DNA of 64,000 bases, taken from the NCBI GenBank assembly GCA_964007475.1, contig OZ023275.1, forward strand, positions 12,503,829 to 12,567,828, written 5' to 3'. The notes beneath the pieces were generated by a model, which was not told where the DNA came from, searched no databases, and was given only the letters and a program-made list of their open reading frames with translations. The stretch comes from Hybos culiciformis (Eukaryota; Arthropoda; Insecta; Diptera; Hybotidae). Of this stretch, positions 42,587 to 53,740 are shown piece after piece. How positions within the stretch are numbered: position 1 is the first letter of the stretch; every line of letters starts with the position of its first letter. Made by a program: the position numbers and the translations under genes.

Positions 42587-42916
42587 AAAAATGGAATTCT
42601 GTGTTTGTAACCTGACGTGTAGCGAAGTTATTACTAAGTTTTGTGTTTAAACTATTTCTTATTTATTCGGGCATTAAAACAGAATGCTTTGATTATCAAC
42701 GTCCTTACGTAAAAAGTTAAAATAGATTTAACTTTTACGTCATCAACGTCGCGTCGTCAACGTCAACGTCCAGTTAAACCGTCTCCATACATTTCCATAC
42801 ATTTAATATTTCTTACGTCTTTAGGGTCACGTCCGTCGCGTCCGCCGCGTCCAGTTAAACAGAGCTTCAACAAAACAGTATTAATTGAGCCGTTTATTTT
42901 GAAAGTGCTTTAAGTC

Positions 42917-44043
42917 TAGTGATGGGAAATCTCGTTCACTTCAGTGACCTGTGTTAACTCGTTCGTTCTTTTTTACTGACTGAGTTAAAAAATATCGTTC
43001 AATTGAACGACCTATTTTCTCGTTCGCGAACGACCTAAAAAAAAAGAACTCAAATCAATTTACTGACCGAGTTAAAAAAATTGAACGGGTTAAAAAAATG
43101 AACGAACTATTTTTACTGACCGAGTTAAAAAAATTGAACGGGTTAAAAAAATGAACGAACTATTTTTACTGACCGAGTTAAAAAAAATTGAACGGGTTAA
43201 AAAATGAACGTACTATTTTTACTGACCGAGTTAAAAAAAATTGAACGGGTTAAAAAATGAACGTACTATTTTTACTGACCGAGTTAAAAAATATTGAACG
43301 GGTTAAAAAATGAACGTACTATTTTTACTGACCGAGTTAAAAATATAGCTCAATTGAACGACCGATAAAATTAACTCAAATCAAAATGAACTTTGCAAAA
43401 ATAAAAAAATACCAAATGAAATAAACTGAAAGTGAACTGTGAACTTTAGGAAGCATTAATTCATCTATTATTTTTAAAGTTAATATGATTTATTTTTATT
43501 ATAAAAAAAATAAAAATATTTAGAGCATATTAATCTACTAATAATTATTCAAATATCTATATTAGCAATAACCGATTATATCAAAAAAAAAATTTTTTTT
43601 TATCTTTTTATTAATATTTTTTGTTATATTTTTTGGGATAATTTTTTATGAAAAATAAAACATTCCTTTAAATATTTAATCTGTTTCCCGTCAGTCTTTC
43701 TTATTGTATTTTTTTCTATGGATGTCGTGTGGCATTTTCAATTGAAAAAGACGATAATTTTCAGACCAGTAAAGAGGTAGCTATTGTTCACAGCTACACT
43801 TACATAACAATCTAACAACACCAACACAATTTCTCTTTCTTCCTTATAGCTGAAAAATAAGTGTACTGCTCTTTTCAAACATTTATCTCTTCTCTACACC
43901 TACAGAACTTTTTTTTTTTTTAGAAAAGAACGATGAACGGTGAACGATGAACGATATATTTTTTTTTTACTGACCGATCGGTCATCGTTCACTTTAGTGA
44001 TCCGTTCTTTTTAACTCGGTCGTTCACGAACGACACATCTCTA
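42917..44043. mobile_element. hAT-type element with internal 53-bp tandem repeat
   Basis: TAGTGATGGG... at the left and TAGAGATGTG... (inverted) at the right bound 1127 bp, flanked by the exact 8-bp duplication TTTAAGTC (42909-42916 and 44044-44051). Subterminal GTTCACT/AGTGAAC and CGTTC/GAACG motifs are inverted. It has no transposase frame. A tandem array with a unit of about 53 bp lies at 43061-43345. Confidence 0.85.
43061..43345 (+). repeat. 53-bp tandem repeat, about 5.5 copies
   Basis: TACTGACCGAGTTAAAAA recurs at 43061, 43114, 43167, 43221, 43274 and 43326, each followed by TTGAACGGGTTAAAAAA and ATGAACG. The array lies in the left part of the hAT element at 42917-44043. Confidence 0.85.
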
Positions 44044-44243
44044 TTTAAGTCCATTTTTCAAAAAAAAATAGTTAATGATAACAATAAGCACAATAGTATA
44101 TATTCTTTTTATTTATAAACAATTTTAGTCTAGTATCATTAAAAATCAAAGCGTTTTGAGATTTAAAAATTAGCTTATGGAAATATTAATATGTATTTTT
44201 AAATCAATTCAAACACAAAACCTTAAATATCTCAATACAAGAA

Positions 44244-45372
44244 CGGCGCCGTGACATTTGTCCGCGGGACATTTGTCCGCGATGAAATTTGTATGGAAAA
44301 CTTCGCGGACAAATGTCATTTTGCAAAATGTCATTTGTCCGCGATTGTAAAATGACATTTGTCCGCCGCGGACAAATGTCCCAAAATTAGCGGACAAATG
44401 ACATTTTGCAAAATGACATTTGTCCGCGATTGAATTTTCTAACTTTGGCGGACAAATGTCATTTTGCAAAATGTCATTTGTCCGCGATTGATTTTTCGAA
44501 TTTTTAGAGGACAAATGTCATTTTGCAAAATGTCATTTGTCCGCGATTGAAATTTTTAATTTTTAGCGGACAAATGTCATTTTGCAAAATGTCATTTGTC
44601 CGCGATTGATTTTTCAGTTTTTTTAGCGGACAAATGTCATTTTGCAAAATGTCATTTGTCCGCGATTGATTTTTCAATTTTGGAGATACTGCAGATTACG
44701 TGAACCACTCAGAATCGTCTGAAGCTTGGAAAAGGGAAGAGGGGAGAGTCCCCCCAAATTGTTCATACATTTTGTATATGCAATTTTTTTTTTTTGCCCG
44801 ATTTGCGCCTTAAAGAGAGGGTGGTGCGGGGGGCGGGCGGGCGGGTGGACTGGTGGTTGGTCAGTGGGATTTGCGGCTGACGCCGCAAATCCCACTGACC
44901 AACCACCAGTCCACCCGCCCGCCCGCCGCCCCCCACCACCCTCTCTTGTTGTGCCGATTCTGATTGGTTCACGTCATCTGCACTTTAGCCTCAAATTTTT
45001 AGCGGACTTATGTCATTTTCCAAAATGTCATTTGTCCGCGATTGCTTTTTTTAATTTTTAGCGGACAAATGTCATTTTGCAAAATGTCATTTGTCCGCGA
45101 TTGATTTTTTAACTTTTTAGCGGACAAATGTCATTTTGCAAAATGTCATTTGTCCGCGATTGATTTTTCAGATTTTTAGCGGACAAATGTCATTTTGCAA
45201 AATGTCATTTGTCCGCGATTAATTTTTATCGCGGACAAATGACATTTTGGAAAATGTCATTTGTCCGCGGCGGACAAAAGACATTTTGAATCGCGGACAA
45301 ATGTCATTTTTATGTCCGCGATACAAAAACAAATCGCGGACAAATGTTCCGCGGACAAATGTCCAACCCCCA
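44244..45372. repeat. Array of about 11 copies of a 38-bp perfect palindrome
   Basis: The core GCGGACAAATGTCATTTTGC followed by its mirror AAAATGTCATTTGTCCGC recurs every 58-65 bp. Six units lie on the left (about 44302, 44390, 44452, 44510, 44568, 44628) and five on the right (about 45000, 45060, 45120, 45178, 45230). Spacers are ATTGATTTTTCAATTTTTA-like. Half-units (GACATTTGTCCGCGG) mark both outer ends. The cores are almost invariant while spacers vary. A GC-rich hairpin element splits the array at 44691-44981. Confidence 0.9.
44691..44981. mobile_element. GC-rich hairpin element inside the palindrome array
   Basis: Outer repeats GCAGATTACGTGAACCACTC and, inverted, GCAGATGACGTGAACCAATC bound 291 bp, flanked by a 3-bp repeat ACT (44688-44690 and 44982-44984). 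The centre is a hairpin with about 65-bp arms around loop TGAC (44878-44881). The stem is extremely G/C-rich (GGGCGGGCGGGCGGG against CCCGCCCGCCCGCCC), in a genome that is otherwise AT-rich. One half-arm also occurs alone at 38880-38912. Confidence 0.8.
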
Positions 45373-45728
45373 CAAGAACAAATGGACTTAAACCACTTTC
45401 AAAATAAACGGCTCAATTATTATTTTATTAGCTCCAGCGGTGAAAACATTTTTGAACACAATTTTTTTTTTAAATTTATTTAAAGATGTTTTGTTTTTGT
45501 AATATAAATTAAAAGTAAATTATAATTTTAATGTTTTTGTTGTCCCTTTTTTTTGACTGACTGACGTATACTGTATTAATAGATTTGTTTTGTGTCTCTT
45601 CCATGTAACAATTTTGAAATTTGATGAAGACAGCATCTGCAGACTGAATACTGTATCATCACTTGAAATTTTGGACAAATTTAAAAATTAAAAAAAACAT
45701 TAAGCAAATCTATTTAAGAATAAAAATA

Positions 45729-48475
45729 ATGTTTAAATATTATCAAATATTTTTCCTGTATTTAATTATTAAATTTAAAGGTTCTGCAGAAAATAAAATT
45801 GATTTAAATGGTAAGAAAACAAAATTATTTTATTAATTTACCAATAAAATAAGTAGGTACCTACCTACCTTTACCTAACCTTCCTAGGTAGGTACCTATA
45901 AAAAAAATTTAAATTTTCCTTATTTTCCATTTATTTTTAGAAGATTCATCAATTATTAACATAACAGTAAATTATTCACATATTCATTATGGAAATATAT
46001 ATTTTTATGAAGAATTTAAAATACAAGAAAATTCATTTAAGAAAATTAATTTAAATTTTACAAACAATAATACGATTTCATCAAATAAATATAAAAATTT
46101 TGGTTTCACTTTGTTCCAAATGCATTCATTTGCCTATAATTTAACATTTTCTCGAAATTCAACGTCTAGTAAATTGCAGCTTAATCAAACTGGTACAGAT
46201 CTTGGTTATTTAATATATGACAGAAATTTGTCGTATTGGTCCGAAAAGTTTGTGATTCACAATACAAACAATCATCTTAATATTGATTTTGCCTTAGTTC
46301 TAACAATTTATGATGATAAAACTCCAATGCCAGGTGGTTGCAATCTAGAGGGAACCATACCAGAATCACCAGGTATAATTTTGAAAACTATTAAAGATGT
46401 TATTGAAGTTGATACACCATCAGCCAGTGGTTCTATAGAATTGGATCCAGAACAAAAGAAATGTAATACATCACTGACTGAATTAACATATGATCCATTA
46501 TATTTATATTTACCTAAAAATGATTTTGTAAGGTTCAATGAATTTTAATTCTTTTTTAATTTACCTATTCAATTGATTTTTGCTTACATTTTTCAGACTT
46601 CAAGAACGTTTTTTGATTCTATGAAGAAAATGTTAGAAATTGACAATAGCAATGTTAGCAACAAGGTGTGTTGGTTTGATTTATTAGGGGCAATCTATTT
46701 TTTTAATTTGTTTTTAACAAAGACATTATTTTACAAAACCAGGCAATTAATTTTTAATTTCACTTTTAATTTATATCAAAAGTATGTGCAAGGATTCAGA
46801 AATTGTTTATTTAAATGGTAATGTAATTGTATATTATTTGCATCTATTATAGAGAGCGACCTAGAATCTAAGTCACTCATTGTGATAGGTAGGTAGGTGA
46901 TCGGTTCAAAATTTTTTATCGTGATAAAGATCATGTAATATATTTTTGTTTCTTCATAAATCATAACGACGTTGTTAATTGAAAAATTTCGAACAAGAAG
47001 CTCATTACGTTCATTTTAAAATGTTTTTATTTATTCTCAATCAAATGTTAAACGAATTTTTAATATTTTTTAGGCTTTGAAATTGTCTCATGGACCAGCT
47101 TATCGTCGAACATATTTACCTGTTCCGGGAACTGGTATGATCTTTAATACAATTGTTTCATTCAAAACAAATAGCACATTGAAGTCAATTTATGTACCAA
47201 CCTATACTTATTCGTGCAGTCCTTTAATGTGGGAAAGTGGATGTACAATAATTCGTAAGTTAAATTGTAAAATTATTGACAACAAAAGCGTAATAATTTC
47301 TAACAAATTTCAGCTAAAACATTAAATTATTCTTTTTAGCTGACAGCGGTCTAATGCAGACATTATCCTACATTTTAGTTATTATTGGAATGATTAAAGC
47401 TGTTGCTTTCTTTGGAGAGCCCTTTGCATCATTAATTTTAAATTGTATACCAATTGGTTCATATATTGCATATAGAATTATAGTTAATTACGACATGTCG
47501 GCTGAAGCTAAAACAACTGTATTAATTTTGAGTGGTCTTATTTTTTCTGGGATTGTTTTAGTGGTGTCAATTCAATTTATGGTCCTTGCATTTGTATTTG
47601 CATTTGCAACAAGCTTCATTTTTAGTTGGATATTTACTATTAATGCTATGTATTTGATTGGTAAGCAAGAATGAGTTATTCATTAAAATAACAAAATAAT
47701 ATTTATTCCATTTTCAGAGGGGTACAATTTTTCGTCTAATGAAGTTTTGTATCAAATTATATTTTGGTTTACAATAATTTCTATGTTTTTACTTTTAATA
47801 CCCGTTTTTCGAATAATTTGGTTCATAATAAATGCAATTGTTGGTGCATATACAATGCTAGTTGGTTTTCAAATTATCACCAAAAGTAATATGATTTTAA
47901 TAACAATGAATCATTTTAATAGAATTGGAATAGATAACTATAAATATGTTAATGCTTTACCTAGACCTGATGTTGTGGGTATGAATTGTTTTTAATATTA
48001 AATTATTTGGTACGATTAACAAAGAAAATGAATTAATTTACTTAAAATATTCAGTTGTTTTGAAAACCTTCCTTTATATTGATATACCTATAATCGTCTA
48101 ACGGAGGAACTTTTGAAATAATCAACCATACTATATCAGATTAAAATTAAATATCTATAATAAAGCAAAGACGATAGAATTCGAATTACAAATACGATTT
48201 AAGGAAACATTTCAAAAATTCAAGGAATTTATTTATTTTAATTTTTAGATGTTTATCTATACATCGCAATTTTCATCGTGATAATATTGGGAGCAATTTC
48301 TAAGAAGAATAAAATTATTCAAATAGGTGGTAAAACAGAAAATGATTTAAACACTTATCTTGAAGACGGACCATTAATTACTCGTTGGACGGATGAAAGT
48401 GACGATGTATTCGAATCACCAAATACAAACAACATAATTTTTAGAACTTTGAACAACACACCCATTTGGGGATAA
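45729..48475 (+). CDS. TM7SF3: TM7SF3-like seven-transmembrane protein
   Basis: Transmembrane 7 superfamily member 3: a protein with a signal peptide, a large N-glycosylated ectodomain and seven C-terminal membrane spans. The human protein is linked to cell-stress protection and splicing control. Seven exons keep frame: 45729-45810, 45941-46527, 46597-46665, 47074-47254, 47340-47660, 47718-47978 and 48249-48475, giving 575 residues against about 570 in human. The signal peptide is MFKYYQIFFLYLIIKF. Ectodomain hallmarks are PMPGGCNLEG and YVPTYTYSCSP, close to PVPGGCNLE and YIPAHTYACSF of the vertebrate family. Many NxT/NxS sites precede the first span. Exons 5 and 6 carry most membrane spans and exon 7 the last span plus a polar tail ending TPIWG. 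AATAAA at 48689-48694 may be its poly(A) signal. Confidence 0.88.
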
Positions 48476-48688
48476 TTACTTTCTGTTACTTTAGACGCAT
48501 TATGTGTAAAAATATTTCTTTAACATATAAAAATTTTAAATTTTTGTTTTCTCTAAAATTCGCCCATGTCATTGTAAGAAGTTATTAAAAAACATACTAA
48601 AATATAAGAAAAAAAGATTTTTTATGCTTACCTAATATAACAATGTTTTTTTTTTAATATTGAATAATGGCTCATATGTCATATCACG

Positions 48689-48694
48689 AATAAA
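48689..48694 (+). terminator. Possible polyadenylation signal of the TM7SF3 gene
   Basis: AATAAA about 215 nt after the stop codon; the nearest canonical hexamer that I see. Confidence 0.35.
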
Positions 48695-48699
48695 CTCAT

Positions 48700-51600
48700 C
48701 AAAATTAAATTGAATGATTTTTTCAAAATTGGCTACAGTTTTTAACTTTTTGTCGAATTTAGTTAGAAGATTGGTAAATTAACTTTGTTGCTTACTATTT
48801 TTTTTAAGCATACACTATATAGTTCAATTGCATTATTAGCTTTCAGTAATTTTGAAATTAAAAAATAATAAATACATAATCTCCTCTTTTGTTCTAATAA
48901 ATTTAAAAATTTTAATTTCTTTTTCCATAGTAATATCAGTTTATTTATAAAAATTATATTACCATTTTTTTTATTCATATATATATATATATAATTTTTC
49001 AATACAAGAAATTTAGCAAAATTATAATTTTCTGAAATTACAAATTCTATAATTGTTATTATAAATTGCTAAAGATATTTAAAATATAAAATTTAAACAT
49101 TTATTTAAAAGTGTGTAATTTAATAAACAGGTAAACATTCAAACTAACAAAATTAAAATGTGCGAACTTAAATACAAAAAAATTTTATTAATTTTCATAA
49201 GCTTCATAATTCTGTTAAATGAAAAATTTCGAGAAATACGGTCAACGAAACCGTAAGCCATTTACAATATTTTTTAAATTTAAAAAAATATGTACTTTTT
49301 GAAATAATGGTAGTTGACATTAATTTCGTTGACTTTAATTTGACAAGCATAGTTATTAATGGATATATAATAATTAGAGTACATTCATTTAAAGATTAAA
49401 AATTAAAAGGAATCAAAATTTAGTTCCTGAGTGCATACAATAATTAAAAACATTTATAACCTACGGCCGGCGAGACGAACAGATTTTATGATTGCTAATA
49501 GTATCAACTTTGCTACCTAAAATTTGTAATGGAAAAATTAACATAAAATTTTTGTTCGCCTTCTTAGAATTTTTTTTTTTGTGTCGATGGATTTTTAATG
49601 ATTTGTTTTATTTTCTTAAATTCTATAAAATATTGTTTATTACAAAAAAGTTTATTACTCGATTCGAATTTTTTTTAAAATGAAAAATTAAGTAAAATTA
49701 GAATTAACGAAAACAAATTATCAAAAAATACATAACAAAATGAAACTTTATTAACCATTAGCACAAAATATTCAAATGAAATATGATCGATCTTATTATC
49801 ATTTTATTTTACATGATAGTTTCTTTTCACAAAAATATTCAAATGTTCTTATTTTATTGTAATACATTTTGTGCTAAAAAAACAAAAGTAAAAATTACAC
49901 TTACATAAAATACATACATAAAATTTATTGTTAGGGAATTGGAATTATTTTTATACACATTTTTATAAGAATATCAAATACATTTTTTTTTATTTCTTCA
50001 TCTTCAACTATACGTAATGTTATTTCAAATTAGAAATTATTAAAGGAACATTTTGGATTTAAGGTTAAACAACCAGAAGGTTCAGAAATTAACTGAAGCA
50101 CAGAAACAAAGAGAAAATTAAAAAGTTTAAATTAAATGTTTGTCATGCTTTATTTATATTGTGTTAAATTTATTTAATAAAAAAAAAAAAAATCGAATAA
50201 CGAAATTATATGACCATCGAATCAACCATTACAATTTAAGTTTAAATAAAGTGAATATTATTAAAAAATTGTAGTTTTAGTTAATATCAAAAATTGAAAT
50301 ATACATTTTTTTTTTTACATTTTTATAATAATGGCAGTTTTATTCAATTTTTAAATGTTTTAGAAAATAATTTTATCAAAACCCTCAGAATAGTAAAAAA
50401 TATATTTTTTAAATTCTGATAATATATTGACAAAATTGTGTAATCCGCAGTATTCCGTCTAAACCTTTTTAATACATCGTTTTTTTGCTTTGAATCCCAT
50501 TAGACATCTTTTTCTCTTTTCTTTAAAAAAAATGCTAACAAAAAACTAAAGGGAAAACAAAAACTTTTCTTCGATTTAAAAACTATAATCTTTTTTGCTT
50601 TATTAAATTTATTGCAATTTTTACCCGATTAGTAAAAAAATGTTTGGACGTAATTTTATTGTAAATAATCAAAAAGCAAGTACATATAGGTATATTACAC
50701 ATTCAATGAAGAAAATATTGCAAAAAAACTTCAAAGAGTATAGAATTGAAGCCATCACATACACTGTATACTTGTGTGTATATAATATTCAATCGAACTT
50801 AATTATCCCAAATTTAAAATGCAAGAAAAACATTAATTGTAACGCCAAATTTAGAACGTCAAAACTTGGAAAATATATAGGATCATTACATAAAAGATTG
50901 TTTTTGAATTAAATTAATTTTACAAAATTTTTATAAAAAAAAGTTAAAATGGGTTTTACCGAACTTATAGAATAATAATTAATTAAAATAGATAATCAGA
51001 GCCCAGTTTTTTTTTAAATTGCTGATCAATAAGATTCGTCCTTCTAGATTGAATAACATATTTTGATTCTATTCTCTTCGAATTAAAATAAAAAAAAAAC
51101 AAATTTCAATCACTAAAAACTTTTAATTTTTATGCTGAATTCATGTTAGCATTTTATTAAAGCACAATTACATTTACACTATTTTTAGTTTCCATCTTAT
51201 AAAATAGAAAACGATTGTAGAACAATGAACAATGAATTTAAGACATTTGATTTTTTATCATTTTTTTTTTAAATAATAAAAAATGAATGTGTATACAAAA
51301 AAAAACTTACAAAATAACAAAGAATTTTCTATAAAAAAAAATATAATATATTTATTTAACTTAAATTATTAATAAACAAATGCAAAAAATTCCCTTTAAC
51401 TAAATTTATAAATCATTTTATGAGTATATTTTTAGAAACTTCAAAATATAAAATCGTATATAAAAACTTTTTTTTCATTCTAATTTAATATATGGATGTT
51501 AAAATTGGTTATGGTATTAAGTTTAAGTACCATATTTGAATCTTTTTAGCGGGAAACTCATTAAAACTGGAATGGGTATATATGCGTTACTAAACTGTAG

Positions 51601-52415
51601 TATATTTTGTGAATATTGTCTCAAAATATTTTAAAGAGGATAATAGTCAAATTCTATTAAATAATCAAAATTAGAAAAAAATAAGTTTAGAAAAATATAA
51701 AGTTTTTATATGTGACTAAGACTGTTGAGAGAATAAAAATCCAAAATGATTTAATCGAGGTATAAACTGGCTAACTGACAAACATGCTCATACTATTCCA
51801 TCATTGCGATGTATTTTATTCGTATTTGTGAAAAAATATAAGCTACTAAAAAGTTTGTAATTTCTATCTTGATTGATTAATTATCGTGATGTACATTTTT
51901 TTAAGTACAATATTCTAAAACATTTCAGCTTTTATATAGTAATTAAAGAAGTTGTCATCTACTTTTTGCCCTGTCTAACTTATCAACTGAATGATTAAAC
52001 ATCATTCTGTTAAGAAGATATAAATTCAAGAATAATATTTCACAAATAAATTCAATCCAGGGTTAATGAAAACATTTAAAAACTTATTTTTATAAATTTA
52101 GAAATTTAAGTCATATTGTATGAGACAAAATGTAAGTTTTATGTAATTTGTGTGGAATATCAGGTAGTTTTCTTTAGTACAAAATTTGATATTTTGAGCT
52201 CTTATGCTATGTGTCAGTTTATCATTTTTTTTTGTTTTCTTAAACATTTACATTAATTATTAATTACATAATTATAAAATTGAAAAATAAACAAAGTTAT
52301 TATTTTTAAATTATTGTTATTAATTTTGAATTATTTTTTCTTTCATTTTCCATTATAAATTCACGTAATTGTTGCTGTTGTTGTTCGTCCAATGATTGTT
52401 GTTGTTTTTGAATTA
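48700..52415. other. Convergent intergenic region without genes
   Basis: 3.7 kb between the 3' ends of the TM7SF3 gene and flotillin-2. AT-rich; short open frames (for example 50640-50912) have low-complexity Lys/Asn/Ile-rich translations and no family signature. An isolated GC-rich spot, CTACGGCCGGCGAGACGAAC, is at about 49462. Confidence 0.6.
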
Positions 52416-52419
52416 AATT

Positions 52420-53740
52420 TCACGCTTTTGCTCCTGGAATTTTTGATAAAACTTTTGATAAATCGACACCAGTTAAGGCATTTATGGCTGGTGGAAGCTG
52501 ACCACATAACCGGGCGACATCTCCTGTAGTTGAATCATTGCCTCCAATGAGTACAATTTCGTCTGTCTTAGCCAAAGGTGCAGCAATTTCTGCAGCAATC
52601 TACAAATACAAATGAATGTTAAAATAAGTAATTCGGATGATGTTGTTAAATTCAATGTTAAAATAAGTAATTCGGATGATTTCAACAATAAATTTATTTT
52701 GAACTAGAAATTTCAATATTAAAATAATAAATTCAGATTTATTTAGCAATAAATATATTTTGAACTAGAAATGTTTGCCAAATACTATAAATAATTTGCT
52801 GAAAAATGTTCAATTACCTTTGGAAGCGATTCCAAAACAATGTTCATAATAGCAGCATCACCGTACAGCTTATAGACGGCAGCTTTCATTCTCATTCTTT
52901 CAGCTTCTGCTTTACCAACCAATTCAATAGCTGAAGCTTCGGCCAAACCAATCTTTTTAATTTTTTCACAGTCAGCTCGTGCATTTTCAATAGTTTGAGA
53001 TCTAAAAAAATAATTTTATTTATACAAATCTTATAAATTGAAGCTGTATTCGTAAAAATTAAAAAGTTATTAACTATAACATGGTTTTTTAATTGCTTAC
53101 TGTTTTCCCTGAGCTATTGTTTGCACACGATAGCTCTCAGCTTCGGCTGGTAATCTCACAGTGGACATCAATTCACGATCTTTACGTTGTACTTCTTGAG
53201 ATTCGATTTCGATTTGTTTGCGACGCTCAACAACATTGATTTGAATCTCTTCGTTACGAATTCTTTGTCGAATTTTAGCCGCTTGCAATTCATAAGCCAG
53301 TTGAGATTCAGCTTTCTGGAATTAAGAGCATGTAAAACAAAAAATTTTTTAATATTTCATTTAGCATAAACATTTTTAATAGCTTACCGCCGTATTAATC
53401 TCTTGATCAAAATGTGCTTTTTGCAATTTGTACATTCTTGCATTGTCTTCGATTTTCGTGTCAGTTGAGTATTTCACATCCATGGCGCTCTTCTCACATT
53501 CAGCTTCTCGTATTCCTGCATCCCTGTTAGCTTCAGCAACACCAGCATCTGCATCCCTTTTAACACTAGCAGTTTGAGCTTTACCCAATGACGCCAAATA
53601 TTGAACGTCATCATAAACATCTTTAATGGTGAATGATAAAATTTCAATACCCATTCTACCGACATCAGGGGCGGCTACTTCCCTGACGAGTGCAGCAAAT
53701 TGATCTCGGTCTTTGTACACTTCTTCGACTGTAAGAGTTC
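52420..53740 (-). CDS. Flo2: Flotillin-2, C-terminal four exons (partial)
   Basis: Membrane-raft scaffold of the SPFH/flotillin family, on the cytosolic face of plasma membrane and endosomes. In flies it affects spread of secreted Wnt and Hedgehog. Exons 53740-53388, 53315-53101, 53001-52818 and 52599-52420 join in frame (932 nt, about 310 residues). Seen: TLTVEEVYKDRDQFA, VREVAAPDVGRMGIEILSF, then the Glu/Ala-rich coiled-coil flotillin domain (GVAEANRDAGIREAECEK, EEIQ, PAEAE), and the C-terminal LTGVDLSKVLSK with IPGAKA. DRDQF and VREVAAPDVGRMG separate it from flotillin-1, which has KVASSDL at this point. The first exon here has a phase-1 acceptor (CGTCAATAG), so upstream exons coding about 115 residues (the acylated N-terminus and most of the SPFH domain) are needed. 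None is visible up to 64000, implying an intron longer than 10 kb or exons beyond the window. Confidence 0.92.

Larger units (their letters stand above)
42881..45420. mobile_element. Outer foldback holding a hAT element and a palindrome array
   Basis: TTAATTGAGCCGTTTATTTT followed by GAAAGTGCTTTAAGTC (42881-42916) is matched inverted at about 45381-45420. The left arm is interrupted by a hAT insertion and resumes at 44052 with CATTTT, matching the other arm. The foldback is therefore older than the hAT. The inner part (44244-45370) is an array of short palindromes. The pairing decays beyond about 42860 and 45440. Confidence 0.55.

Noticed and set aside
44209..45483. Several open frames in the palindrome array and the GC-rich hairpin
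   Set aside because: They follow from the repeats themselves (mirror frames on both strands) and have no protein family features.
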